Positions 29,955 through 38,436 of a stretch of DNA of 64,000 nt are shown one piece after another. The position numbers and the translations under genes are program-made. The notes beneath the pieces were generated by a model that worked only from the letters and a program-made list of their open reading frames with translations, ran no database searches and was not told the DNA's origin. The stretch lies in contig NZ_JAGQCU010000006.1 in the NCBI RefSeq assembly GCF_024346355.1, forward strand, positions 1 to 64,000, given 5' to 3'. Origin of the DNA: Cyanobium sp. ATX 6A2. GTDB lineage: Bacteria; Cyanobacteriota; Cyanobacteriia; PCC-6307; Cyanobiaceae. The number at the start of each line of letters is the position of its first letter. The first letter of the stretch is position 1.

Positions 29955-31784
29955 TCAGGCCTCGAGCAGCCCCCAGCGCTGCTGCTCGATGCGGGGCAGC
30001 AACAGCGCAAGCAGACCGTCGGCCGGCAGCTCCTGGCTGTGGGCTGGGCTGCGCTCCACCAGCTCGATGCGGCCGTCGCCCGCACCGCGGCCGACCACCA
30101 CCCGCCAGGGAATGCCGAGCAGATCGCCATCCTTGAACTTCACCCCGGCGCGCTCGGCGCGATCGTCGAGCAGCACCTCCACCCCGGCCTGCTGCAGCTC
30201 GCCGTACAGCCGTTGGGCCAGGGCCGCCTGCACAGGATCGGCGGCGTTGGCGGGCACCAGCAGCACCTCGAAGGGGGCGATCGCCAGGGGCCAGCAGATG
30301 CCGTTGGCGTCGTGGTGCTGCTCCACGGCCGCCTGGGCCAGCCGCGACACGCCGATGCCATAGCAGCCCATCCAGAAGGGCTCGCTGGTGCCGGCCTCGC
30401 TGGTGAAGCAGGCCTCCATCGCCGAGGAATACTTGCGGCCGAGCTGAAAGATGTGGCCCACCTCGATGCCGCGGCTGGCCTCCAGCCGCTGGAGGGGGTC
30501 GTGGCAGCAGCGGTCGCCGGGCTGGGCGGAACGCAGATCGAGGCCCTCCACGCTCAGGCCCAGGCCTGCCCAGCTGGCACCCAGCAGATGCAGATCCGGC
30601 TGGTTGGCCCCGCACACGAAGGACTCCAGCTCAGCCGCCGTGTGGTCCACCAGCCGCAGGAAGCAGGGGGCCCAGCTGCCGCTGCCGGCCAGCAGGCCAT
30701 CGCCGAGCTGGGGGCCGAGGAAACCGAAGGGCAGGGGGGCCAGCCCCTGGCGCTCCAGCAGCGTGGGGGTAAGGGGGGTGAGCTCCAGCAGGGCCCCATG
30801 GCTGGCGCCCAGCCGGGTGGTCACGGCGTTGGCGAGTTTCACCTCATTGAGCTGCTGATCACCGCGCAGGGCCACCAGCAGGGGCTGATCGCTGCCGTCC
30901 TCAAGGCGGGCCAGCAACAGCAGCACCTTCACCACCTGACTGGGCTCGAGGCCGTGGCCGGCGCAGAGGTCATCGATCGTGGCCTGGGCGGGCGTGGCCA
31001 GCGGTTGGCCAGCTCCGCCGGCCAACACCCCCCCAGCCAGGGGGATGGCCTCAGCCGCCAGCGACTGGGCCCGTTCCTGGTTGGCGGCATAGCGGCCGTC
31101 GGCGCTGGCCAGGATCAGGTCCTCCCCGGCATCAGCCGTGACCATGAACTCCTGGCTGGCCGAGCCGCCGATGGCGCCGCTGTCCGCCTCCACGGCCACG
31201 GTGCGCAGCCCGCAGCGGTCGAAGATGCGCCGGTAGGCCAGGTCCATGGCCCCATAGGTCTCCGCCAGAGAAGCCTCATCGGCATGGAAGGAATAGGCAT
31301 CCTTCATGATGAATTCCCTCCCCCGCATCAGGCCGAAGCGGGGTCGGATTTCATCGCGGAACTTGGTCTGAATCTGATAAAGATTCACCGGCAGCTGACG
31401 GTAGGAGCGCAGCAGATCGGCCGCCAGGGCGGTCACCACTTCTTCATGGGTGGGCCCCAGCCCCAGCTCCCGCTGCTGGCGGTCTTCAAGGTGAAACATG
31501 ATCCCCTCACCGGCGGTGTAGCCAGCCCAGCGGCCGCTGCGGCGCCAGAGCTCGGCTGGCTGAAGCTGGGGCAGCAGGGTTTCGAGGGCGCCGGCGGCAT
31601 CCATCTCCTCGCGCACCACCCGGGACACCTTGCGCAGCACCCGCCACATCAGCGGCATATAGGCGAAGATCCCCGGTGCCAGGCGGCGGATGTAGCCGGC
31701 CCGCAGCAGCAGTTTGTGGGAGGGAATCTCGGCTTCGGCCGGATCATCCCGCAGCGTCACCAGCATCAGGCGGGAGACGCGCAT
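29955..31784 (-). CDS. proS: prolyl-tRNA synthetase, bacterial type
   Basis: Charges tRNA-Pro; class II synthetase, 609 aa from ATG 31784 (MRVSRLMLVTLRDDP). The earlier Met at 31865 is rejected because its added part is short and proline/serine-rich. Motif 1 (RAGYIRRLAPGIFAYMPL), motif 2 (RDEIRPRFGLMRGREFIMKDAYSFH) and motif 3 (MGCYGIGVSRL) are present. The bacterial editing insertion (INS) between motifs 2 and 3 is present, seen as the long section around residues 230-410. The C-terminal anticodon-binding domain follows. Next on the strand is psb27, 42 bases on. Confidence 0.97.
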   Translation of the reverse strand: MRVSRLMLVTLRDDPAEAEIPSHKLLLRAGYIRRLAPGIFAYMPLMWRVLRKVSRVVREEMDAAGALETLLPQLQPAELWRRSGRWAGYTAGEGIMFHLEDRQQRELGLGPTHEEVVTALAADLLRSYRQLPVNLYQIQTKFRDEIRPRFGLMRGREFIMKDAYSFHADEASLAETYGAMDLAYRRIFDRCGLRTVAVEADSGAIGGSASQEFMVTADAGEDLILASADGRYAANQERAQSLAAEAIPLAGGVLAGGAGQPLATPAQATIDDLCAGHGLEPSQVVKVLLLLARLEDGSDQPLLVALRGDQQLNEVKLANAVTTRLGASHGALLELTPLTPTLLERQGLAPLPFGFLGPQLGDGLLAGSGSWAPCFLRLVDHTAAELESFVCGANQPDLHLLGASWAGLGLSVEGLDLRSAQPGDRCCHDPLQRLEASRGIEVGHIFQLGRKYSSAMEACFTSEAGTSEPFWMGCYGIGVSRLAQAAVEQHHDANGICWPLAIAPFEVLLVPANAADPVQAALAQRLYGELQQAGVEVLLDDRAERAGVKFKDGDLLGIPWRVVVGRGAGDGRIELVERSPAHSQELPADGLLALLLPRIEQQRWGLLEA

Positions 31785-31909
31785 GGCCACTTGCGACGAG
31801 GGTGGGCGGAAGCTACCACTGCCTCTGGGAGCGGTCACCGAAGACACATCAGGGGCGCGGTGCACCTGCTAAGTTCAGCCTGAATTCCCAGTTGTCTCAT
31901 TCGCGTCTC

Positions 31910-32443
31910 ATGGTCTTCAGCCCAGGCAGTGCCGACCCCCTGGGCCGTTCCCCCATGCCCGCAGATCCGCTCGCTCCCGCTCCCTCCCGCGCCGACCTGG
32001 GCGGAGGCGAGCCCAGCACAGCAGGCGAATCTGGCTCGGGCCTGATCGGCATCGACGAGGTGCAGAGGGCACTCAACCGCTCCAGGGCCTCGGTGTATCG
32101 CTACAGCAACACCGATCCGCGCCAGCTCAACCCGCCCTTCAACCCCCGCCGGCTCAATCCCGAATACCGCAGCGACCAGAAAGACCCGCTGCTCTTCCAC
32201 CCCGACGAGGTGGCCCGATTCGCCCGCGATGTGCTGCGCATCAAGGACGTGACCGTGGAGGTGCTCAATTCGCCCTCCACGGCCACCCAGCAGCTGCTCG
32301 GCGCAATCCTGGCCGAGCTGCAGGCAATCCGCCAGCGCCTCGACCGCCTCGATCCGCCGCAGCGCGATCCGCGGCCGGATGAACCCCTCAGGCGGGCACC
32401 CAACGGCAGCCGTTTCGAGCAGCACAACCGTCCCGCTGCCTGA
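31910..32443 (+). CDS. putative DNA-binding protein of the cyanobacterial resolvase-like type
   Basis: 177 aa from ATG 31910; a second ATG at 31955 gives a shorter form. A Pro/Ser-rich 45-residue leader precedes IDEVQRALNRSRASVYRYSN, a helix-turn-helix-like segment like those at the start of MerR/resolvase-type proteins, then FHPDEVARFARDVLRI and a C-terminal coiled coil with LLGAILAELQAIRQRLDRL. Similar picocyanobacterial proteins are often labelled resolvases, but no serine- or tyrosine-recombinase catalytic motif is visible, so I do not call it a recombinase. It is divergent from proS, with 125 bases between. Confidence 0.6.
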   Translation: MVFSPGSADPLGRSPMPADPLAPAPSRADLGGGEPSTAGESGSGLIGIDEVQRALNRSRASVYRYSNTDPRQLNPPFNPRRLNPEYRSDQKDPLLFHPDEVARFARDVLRIKDVTVEVLNSPSTATQQLLGAILAELQAIRQRLDRLDPPQRDPRPDEPLRRAPNGSRFEQHNRPAA

Positions 32444-32555
32444 GCCGGGGGGGAAATGGTGCCAGAATGGGGGGATCTATTTCCCGCCGAACAATTCCGG
32501 CATTTTCGATGCCATCACGGCTGCCCCCATCCGGCGGCAGCCAGGCATCTACTGC

Positions 32556-32870
32556 ATGACCAGCACCTTTGAACCGGTCACCGCTCCAGGGCTGTCCCCT
32601 TCTGCGAGGCCATCCAGCGGCGAACCCCAATCGGGAGCTGCAGAGTCCAACGACGACGACCCCTACAGTCCGGGCCTGCTCACCCTTCTGGATGCCATCG
32701 GCGGCGTGCTCGGCGTCGTGGCCATCCTGCTCCCCCTGGCCACCGTGCTGGTGGCCCGCCCCCCGTCCCCGGATCCACCAACCCTCCATGGATCTGAGCC
32801 AGCTGCCGGCATCCCCAGCGCCCGGGCTCGTGAACCTGGTGGTGGAGATCCCCGCCGGCTCGCGCAATAA
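32556..32870 (+). CDS. small single-span membrane protein, uncertain
   Basis: A possible 104-residue protein with one hydrophobic segment (LLTLLDAIGGVLGVVAILLPLATVLVARP, split here by naming its ends only: LLTLL at start, LVARP at end) flanked by an acidic N-terminal region (AESNDDDPYSPG) and a Pro/Arg-rich tail. It overlaps the next pyrophosphatase gene by 83 bases in another frame, so its 3' end may be fortuitous. The acidic/hydrophobic layout favours a real short membrane protein at the 5' part. Not recognised. Confidence 0.35.
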   Translation: MTSTFEPVTAPGLSPSARPSSGEPQSGAAESNDDDPYSPGLLTLLDAIGGVLGVVAILLPLATVLVARPPSPDPPTLHGSEPAAGIPSARAREPGGGDPRRLAQ

Positions 32871-33297
32871 GTATGAATACGACGCCCTCGCCGGCGTCAT
32901 GGCCCTCGACCGGATCCTGCACTCCTCGGTGCGCTATCCGTTCGACTACGGCTTCGTGCCCAACACCCTGGCCGAGGACGGATCCCCCCTGGATGCCCTG
33001 GTGATCATGGAGGAGCCCACCTTTGCGGGCTGCCTGATCCGGGCCCGGCCGATCGGCATCCTCGACATGGTCGACCGCGGCGCCCACGACGGCAAGTTGC
33101 TGTGCATGGCAGAGGCCGATATCCCCAATCGCCGGGTCACCTCCATCCGCCAGATCGCCAACGATCAGCTGGAGGAGGTGGCCGAATTCTTCCGCACCTA
33201 CAAGAGCATCGAAGGACGGGTCACCGAAATCCTCGGTTGGCTCGACGTGGAGGCGGTGCCGGCCCTGCTGCAGCGCTGCATCGATGCCGCCCGCTAG
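32788..33297 (+). CDS. second family I pyrophosphatase, active-site Asp replaced
   Basis: 169 aa from ATG 32788. It matches family I inorganic pyrophosphatases: NKYEYD, YPFDYGFVPNT, then LAEDGSPLDALV, DRGAHDGK and FFRTYKS. In the E. coli enzyme the loop is DGDPVD, where Asp67 helps bind metal and activate water; here the codon tcc gives Ser at that place, while the other aspartates, Lys and the YK pair are kept. From memory, similar cyanobacterial paralogues have Ala there, so this may be a conserved non-canonical branch with reduced or changed activity. A complete copy is at 13344. The stop interlocks with the convergent methyltransferase stop in CTAG (33294-33297). Confidence 0.88.
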   Translation: MDLSQLPASPAPGLVNLVVEIPAGSRNKYEYDALAGVMALDRILHSSVRYPFDYGFVPNTLAEDGSPLDALVIMEEPTFAGCLIRARPIGILDMVDRGAHDGKLLCMAEADIPNRRVTSIRQIANDQLEEVAEFFRTYKSIEGRVTEILGWLDVEAVPALLQRCIDAAR

Positions 33298-34037
33298 GCG
33301 GGCCGCTGCAACAGAAATCCTTCGTAGCCCAGGGCCTGGAAGATGCGGGCGGGATCGCCGAAGCCAGCCGCATTCACCAACGCCGTGAGCCGGGACACGC
33401 CGATCGGGTGCAGCCCCTGGGTGAGGGCCGCCTGCCGGCTCTGCCGCTCACTCAGACCACTGGCCCGCTGAAAGCCGAGCCAGGCGGCCTGCACCTGGGA
33501 CTGCAGAGGGGAGCGCTCGGGGGCCATCAGGTCCACCAGCACCAGCTGTCCCCCCGGTTGCAGACCGCGCGCCAGAGCGGTGAGGAAGGCCAGCTTGGTG
33601 CCGTCATCCGGCAGCGCCTGCAGCACCAGCACCGACAGCGCTCCGGCGAAGCAGGCCTCGGCCTCAAGGTCCTCCACCCGCGCCTGCTGCCAGCGAATCC
33701 CTTCGCTGCCCAGGCGACGCTGGGCCGCCTCCAGCATCGCCAGGGAGGGGTCGATGGCGGTGATCCGCCAGTCGGGACGCTGGGCCCGGGCCTCCACCAG
33801 CTCCGCCCCGGTGCCACAACCAGCCACCAGCACCCCAGCCCCGGCCTCCCCCGCCCGCGGGGATGCCGCCAGCAGGGCCACGGCGAGGCGGGCCAGGCTG
33901 GCGTAGCCGGGAATCAGCTGCTGCACCACCAGGTCGTAGCCCTGGGACTCGCTGAGCTGGCCGGAGCCGAGCTCAGCGGAAACGGCTGGTTGATGTTCTC
34001 CCACAGACCCGCAACAACTGGCGGCGATGCTAGGCAT
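33294..34037 (-). CDS. class I SAM-dependent methyltransferase
   Basis: 247 aa from ATG 34037; a longer open frame begins at 34145 but its extra part is not methyltransferase-like. The SAM site is clear: motif I VLVAGCGTGAELVEA (about 69-83), the acidic motif II AIDPSLAMLEAAQRRL and motif IV/V ALSVLVLQALPDD. The product has no membrane segment. The specific substrate is unknown; the shape after motif V (LVLVDLMAPERSP) is typical of small-molecule methyltransferases. It is divergent from the ferredoxin gene (51 bases apart). Confidence 0.85.
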   Translation of the reverse strand: MPSIAASCCGSVGEHQPAVSAELGSGQLSESQGYDLVVQQLIPGYASLARLAVALLAASPRAGEAGAGVLVAGCGTGAELVEARAQRPDWRITAIDPSLAMLEAAQRRLGSEGIRWQQARVEDLEAEACFAGALSVLVLQALPDDGTKLAFLTALARGLQPGGQLVLVDLMAPERSPLQSQVQAAWLGFQRASGLSERQSRQAALTQGLHPIGVSRLTALVNAAGFGDPARIFQALGYEGFLLQRPA

Positions 34038-34087
34038 CGACCCCTGTGAGGACCTAAGTTCAAACCCGTGTTCATCCCCCGCTGGCC

Positions 34088-34450
34088 GTGCCCACCATCC
34101 GTTTCGAACAGGAAGGCCAGCAGGTCGGATGCATCGAAGGTGCAAACCTGCGCAAGGCGGCCCTCGATGCCGGCATCAACCCCTACAAGGGGCTGAACAA
34201 CCTCAACAACTGCGGTGGGCTGGGCCAGTGCGGCACCTGCGTGATGGAGGTGGTGGAGGGCATGCAGAACCTCTCCCCCCGCAGTGACGTTGAGGAGGTA
34301 TACCTGGCCGACCGCCCCGCCAACTTCCGCCTCAGCTGCCGCACCAGCGTCAATGGAGACGTCACGGTGCGCACCCGCCCGGAGGAGGGCGTGGGCAAGG
34401 GATCCAACAGCCTGATGGGGGCGATCAAGGCGCTGGTGGGCCGCAAGTGA
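34088..34450 (+). CDS. plant-type [2Fe-2S] ferredoxin-like protein
   Basis: 120 aa from a GTG at 34088. Four cysteine ligands match the plant-type pattern: Cys42, Cys48 and Cys51 (NCGGLGQCGTC) and Cys84 (RLSCRT). Spacing C-x5-C-x2-C, then a long gap, fits the fold, which transfers one electron. The first spacing is one residue longer than PetF (C-x4-C), so this is a variant rather than the main ferredoxin. A basic C-terminal extension (SNSLMGAIKALVGRK) is not part of the fold. It lies 25 bases before the ArsC/Spx-like gene; a redox link is suggestive only. Confidence 0.85.
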   Translation: MPTIRFEQEGQQVGCIEGANLRKAALDAGINPYKGLNNLNNCGGLGQCGTCVMEVVEGMQNLSPRSDVEEVYLADRPANFRLSCRTSVNGDVTVRTRPEEGVGKGSNSLMGAIKALVGRK

Positions 34451-34475
34451 CCCGGGCGGCGGTGGTTCTGGGGCC

Positions 34476-34823
34476 GTGAAGCTCTACAGCTATTCCCGCT
34501 GCAGCACCTGCCGCAAGGCCATTGCCTGGTTGCAGGCCCACCACCTGGCGGTTGATCCCATCGACATCACGCTTCAGCCCCCCAGTCGTGAGGAGCTGGG
34601 CCTGGCGCTGGCGCAGCTGGGCCGCAAACGCCTGTTGAACACCAGCGGCCAGAGCTACCGGACCCTCGGCCCGGCAACCGTTCAGGCCATGGACGACGAT
34701 CAGGCGCTGGCGGCCCTCGCCGCCGACGGCAGGCTGATCCGTCGTCCCTTTCTGCTCACCGCGGAGGGCCGGGTGCTCATCGGCTTCCGCCCCGAGGAGT
34801 GGCAGCAGCTGCTGCTGGAGTGA
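34476..34823 (+). CDS. ArsC/Spx-family thioredoxin-fold protein
   Basis: 115 aa from a GTG at 34476. Short thioredoxin-like fold with CSTC (Cys9 and Cys12) right after the first strand (LYSYSRCSTCRKAIAWLQ), and a cis-Pro region IRRPFLLTAEG. This matches the YffB/Spx/ArsC branch. The CxxC pair resembles Spx/ArsC-type redox sensors, but arsenate reduction would require other partners not seen here. Positioned directly after the ferredoxin gene and convergent with the large membrane-protein gene (stop codons 8 bases apart). Confidence 0.85.
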   Translation: MKLYSYSRCSTCRKAIAWLQAHHLAVDPIDITLQPPSREELGLALAQLGRKRLLNTSGQSYRTLGPATVQAMDDDQALAALAADGRLIRRPFLLTAEGRVLIGFRPEEWQQLLLE

Positions 34824-34830
34824 GTCGCCC

Positions 34831-36339
34831 TCATCCCCCCGGCTCCCCTGATGGCGACACAGAGACCATCAGCTGATCGAGTTCCTCGATCAGGGAGGTG
34901 ATGCGGGCACGACTGATCTGACTGAGGTACGTGCTCTTCAGCCCCTCGATCAAGGCGCAGATGAGCTCCTGGGAGCGCTCCAGGGCCGGCCCGGTTTCCA
35001 GGCTCAGGGCCAGTTCATCCCAGAAGCGATCAATGCAGCGCTGCAGCATCTCCAGCTGGGCGTCATCGGTGCGGCCCAGCCGCTTGCCGGTGCTGCGCGA
35101 GAGGTCCAGCAGGCTGTCCACCATGCCCCCCGCCAGCTGGCTGCTGAGGCCGGATTCCAGCTGCAGCAGGGGCTTCAGTTGCCGCAGGGGTGGCGGCACC
35201 ACGGTGCGATCGAGGCTCTGGCGCAGGCTGTAGCCCAGCAGGCTTTGCAGTTCGGGAGCCAGGCGCGGGGCCACCTCCGAGAGCAGCAGCGGCCCCCAGA
35301 TGCGCAGCAGTTCCAGCAGCTGGCGCTCATCCTCGCTGCGGATCACCGCCTGATGGCTGCGCAGGGAGCGGATGCGCTGCGGCCAGCGCGGCGAGCGCAC
35401 CAGGCCCTGCACGCCATCAATCAGCTGCAGGGCCAGCACCTCGAACAGTTCCAGGGCCAGCAGCGCCACCACGCCACGGCTCACCACCGCACGCAGGGGC
35501 TCGAAGTTCACGAGCCGGGAGGTCTGCAGCCGCTCCACCACCGGCACGATCCGCAACCAGCGCCAGAAGGGCAGCAGCAGCGGCAGGTCGATCCAGCGCC
35601 GCAGCAGGGCATCCCGCCAGCCCAGGCCGGGGATGCGGCGGCGCAGCCGCACCACCCGCAGCAGGATGTCGAGGAGGAACACCCACTGGAACAGCAGCAG
35701 ATCGATGCGCCAGGCCTGATTGGTGGGCTGGGCGTTTTCCTCGATCGAGCGCCAGTAATTGGTTTGCACCAGCGGCAGCACCTGATCACGCCAGAAGAGC
35801 CGCTCCTGCTGCCAGGGCCGCTGCTCCAGCCAGGCCGGGCTGAGCAGCTGGGCGGCGGCCTGCTTGGAGGAGTCCTGGTCGGCCCGGTCACGCAGGCGGT
35901 TCTTGATCTTCTCCAGCGTGCCGCTCTGGTCCGACCCCTGGAAGGGATTGGTGTCGATCATCTGGTTCGTGAGCTCCACCTGCTGCTCCAGCAGACGCCG
36001 CTGCTCGGCACTGAACGGAACCGCGGCCCCGGCCAGGGCGGCATCGAGACGCTCGAACTGATCCAGATAGGCCTGGGTCTCCCGGTGGGGCTCGATTCCC
36101 TTGATCGGATCCACCCAGGGAGTGATGTCGGGCAGCACCTGCAGGGGCACGGTGAGCGGCACGCCGGGAATCAGCTGGAGATTGCGCTGCAGCCAGAACG
36201 GCCGCACGGCCACATAGGTGAGATCGAAGGCCACCCACACCAGGTTGAGGCTCGCCCATACCGCCACAAAGCGGCCCCAGCTGCGCTCCAGCCCACTGCG
36301 CGAGGGAGGACGGGGGCGCTGCCAGCGGGGGCGGACCAT
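34831..36339 (-). CDS. cyanobacterial membrane protein of unknown function
   Basis: 502 aa from ATG 36339 (MVRPRWQRPRPPS). One N-terminal helix at about 20-40 (FVAVWASLNLVWVAFDLTYV), a central extracytoplasmic/cytoplasmic part, a second hydrophobic segment near 215-235 (LLLFQWVFLLDILLRVVRL) with an amphipathic neighbour (LLLPFWRWLRIVPVVERL), then a long helical C-terminal domain rich in Glu/Leu/Arg. No family is recognised with certainty; similar proteins occur as conserved hypotheticals in picocyanobacteria. It diverges from lepB with 73 bases between the starts. Confidence 0.6.
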   Translation of the reverse strand: MVRPRWQRPRPPSRSGLERSWGRFVAVWASLNLVWVAFDLTYVAVRPFWLQRNLQLIPGVPLTVPLQVLPDITPWVDPIKGIEPHRETQAYLDQFERLDAALAGAAVPFSAEQRRLLEQQVELTNQMIDTNPFQGSDQSGTLEKIKNRLRDRADQDSSKQAAAQLLSPAWLEQRPWQQERLFWRDQVLPLVQTNYWRSIEENAQPTNQAWRIDLLLFQWVFLLDILLRVVRLRRRIPGLGWRDALLRRWIDLPLLLPFWRWLRIVPVVERLQTSRLVNFEPLRAVVSRGVVALLALELFEVLALQLIDGVQGLVRSPRWPQRIRSLRSHQAVIRSEDERQLLELLRIWGPLLLSEVAPRLAPELQSLLGYSLRQSLDRTVVPPPLRQLKPLLQLESGLSSQLAGGMVDSLLDLSRSTGKRLGRTDDAQLEMLQRCIDRFWDELALSLETGPALERSQELICALIEGLKSTYLSQISRARITSLIEELDQLMVSVSPSGEPGG

Positions 36340-36412
36340 CGGCAGGGGCGTGGTGGAGGCCTGCCTAATCTGCCCTGGCCGCCGTTGCCGGCGGTGGCCC
36401 CTGGAGAAGACC

Positions 36413-37174
36413 GTGCCGTTGCCTGAACCCCATCTGAAGGACTCCGAGCTGGGGCGGGAGCAGGACGCAGCGTCCGCTGCGCCCTCCCACCGGGGCGAGA
36501 GCGCCTGGGGCTTCTGGCGCAGTGTGGTGATCACCCTGGCGGTGGCTCTGGGCATCCGCCATGTGCTGGTGGAGGCCCGCTACATCCCCTCCGGATCCAT
36601 GCTGCCGGCCCTGCAGATCCAGGACCGTCTGCTGGTGGAAAAGCTCACGTACCGGAGACAGCCGCCGCAGCGCGGCGAGATCGTGGTGTTCCGCTCACCC
36701 CATCGCTTCGATCCGGTGCTGGCCGGCAGCAGCGACCAGAACCCGCTGCGCTGTCTGCTGGTGAACCTGCCCGTGGTGGGCAACCTGCCAGGCCTGGCCA
36801 GCCCCGCCTGCGACGCCTACATCAAACGGGTGGTGGCCCTGCCCGGCGAGCGGGTGGTGGTGGATCCCCTCGGCCAGATCAGCATCAATGGCCGCCGGCT
36901 CGATGAGCCCTACGTGCAGAACCTCTGCCCGGTGGACGCCCAGGGGATGGGTCCGTGCCGAACCATCAACGCCGTGGTGCCTCCCGACCACGTGCTGGCC
37001 CTGGGCGACAACCGCGCCAACAGCTGGGACGGGCGCTTCTGGCCAGGAGGCCCATTCATCCCCCGCAAGGAGATCATCGGCCGCGCCTTCTGGCGCTTCT
37101 ACCCCTTCGACCAGGTCGGCAGCCTGGTGCCGATCAGGAGCGAGCCGTCAACCGCCAGCTCGCCGGGTCTGTGA
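36413..37174 (+). CDS. lepB: signal peptidase I
   Basis: Cleaves signal peptides from exported proteins at the outer face of the cytoplasmic or thylakoid membrane. It is 253 aa from GTG 36413 with ggag about 10 bases ahead. One N-terminal helix at about 36-55 (SVVITLAVALGIRHVLVEA) is followed by the catalytic PSGSM with Ser62 and the base Lys138 in YIKRVVALPGE; the GDNRANSWDGR motif completes the fold. Other in-frame starts upstream run through the antisense gene and are rejected. Convergent with the dihydroorotase-like gene, with a 41-base overlap. Confidence 0.95.
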   Translation: MPLPEPHLKDSELGREQDAASAAPSHRGESAWGFWRSVVITLAVALGIRHVLVEARYIPSGSMLPALQIQDRLLVEKLTYRRQPPQRGEIVVFRSPHRFDPVLAGSSDQNPLRCLLVNLPVVGNLPGLASPACDAYIKRVVALPGERVVVDPLGQISINGRRLDEPYVQNLCPVDAQGMGPCRTINAVVPPDHVLALGDNRANSWDGRFWPGGPFIPRKEIIGRAFWRFYPFDQVGSLVPIRSEPSTASSPGL

Positions 37175-38432
37175 GGCCAGTGGCCACCACCGCCCCGCGG
37201 ATGCGCTGACCCAACCGGGGCTGGTTCGCCGCCAGCGACAGCGACGCGGCTCCGCTCCAGCTCCACGCGTAGCCGGGATCGAACAGCAGCCAGCGACGGC
37301 TGCCGGCCTCCAGGCGATCCGGGGGCAGGCCAAGAACGGTCGAGCCCCCCCAGCTGAGCAGCTGCCAGAGCTGCTCAACCCCGCAGCCCTGGCCCTCCAC
37401 CAGCTCCTGCCACAGCAGCGGCAGCACCAGACCGTGACGGGCGCCGTGGCCGGCGAGACCGGGCCGGCGTTGATCCAGGGGCAACAACTGCTCCTCCGCA
37501 TCGAGGGGCAGATGGTGCACGGCCACGGCGCTGATCAGCCCCTCCATCGCCGCCGCCCGCAGGGCCTGTCGGTCGCGGGGGGCCCCCAGGGAGGGCACCA
37601 GGCGCCAGCCCACCTCGGCGGGGGAGAGGCTGCCGCTGTCGGCCACCAGGTGCCACCAGCTCACCGTGCAGGGCAGGGCGGCGGGGCGGGCACGCAGCTG
37701 CTCCACGGCGGCGGCGGTGGAGAGGTTCATCACGGTGAGGCGGCTGTCCGGGCGGGCAGCGGCAAGGGCCAGCAGCGACTGCAGGGGCAGGATCTCGCTG
37801 AGCACCGAATCCGGTGGCCAGCCCGCCCGCAGGGTCTCCACCGCCTCGCGCACAAACCCACCGGCGCAGAGTGCGGCGCTGCGCGGGGGCACCAGCACCG
37901 GCCGATCGGCCAGCTCCCCCAGCAGCAGCCCCCGTTCCAGCAGGGGCAGCGGCGGGGCCTGCTCGCCGGCCGCCACCCCGATCGCCCCTGCCGCCAGCTG
38001 ATCGCGGTGGGGGGCCAGCTCGGCATCGGCGCCCTCCAGGCTGAAGCTGCCCCACAGCACCAGCCGGAGGGGCGCGGGCCAGGTCAGGCCCTGCAGGCGC
38101 TCGGGCCGGTCCCGCCAGGGCCGGGCCCAGGGCAGCAGCGCCACGGTGCCGTAGCCGCCGGCGGCCGCGGCTCGGGCCAGGCTGTCGAGAGTCTCGGCCG
38201 TGCCCGCAAAGGGCTGCTCAAGCACGCTGTGGGGGTCTACCAGAGTGGGGGCGAGCAGCCAGCCATCGGCGGCCAGCGGCTCCAGACCCAGCTCACCGGC
38301 ACGGCGGACGGCCGGCTCACCCCAGGCCTGCAGACGGCCCTCGCCATCGATCAGGGCATCCAGGCGCTGCAGGGCCTCACCAGGACCGGTGAGCAACTGA
38401 ACCTGGCGCAGCCAGAGCGGGGGGGACAGCAC
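37134..38432 (-). CDS. dihydroorotase-like protein lacking the metal ligands
   Basis: About 432 aa from GTG 38432, only four bases after the upstream stop; a GTG at 38474 is open too. The whole fold of PyrC/dihydroorotase type I can be followed, but each metal-binding signature is changed. The DxHxHxR site is DPHSVLEQP, the HCED site is VPPRS, the IQHVST site is VMNLST and the ATDHAPH site is AVHHLPL. It therefore cannot bind zinc in the canonical way and is likely not a dihydroorotase. In some bacteria inactive PyrC-like subunits stabilise aspartate carbamoyltransferase, which is one precedent, but that is inference. The upstream gene in the same direction is the tandem phosphatase. Confidence 0.8.
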   Translation of the reverse strand: MLSPPLWLRQVQLLTGPGEALQRLDALIDGEGRLQAWGEPAVRRAGELGLEPLAADGWLLAPTLVDPHSVLEQPFAGTAETLDSLARAAAAGGYGTVALLPWARPWRDRPERLQGLTWPAPLRLVLWGSFSLEGADAELAPHRDQLAAGAIGVAAGEQAPPLPLLERGLLLGELADRPVLVPPRSAALCAGGFVREAVETLRAGWPPDSVLSEILPLQSLLALAAARPDSRLTVMNLSTAAAVEQLRARPAALPCTVSWWHLVADSGSLSPAEVGWRLVPSLGAPRDRQALRAAAMEGLISAVAVHHLPLDAEEQLLPLDQRRPGLAGHGARHGLVLPLLWQELVEGQGCGVEQLWQLLSWGGSTVLGLPPDRLEAGSRRWLLFDPGYAWSWSGAASLSLAANQPRLGQRIRGAVVATGLTDPASWRLTARS

Positions 38433-38436
38433 CGGC

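Noticed and set aside
31910-32443. Serine recombinase (resolvase) call
   Set aside because: No catalytic serine motif or recombinase core is visible; only a short helix-turn-helix-like part supports DNA binding.
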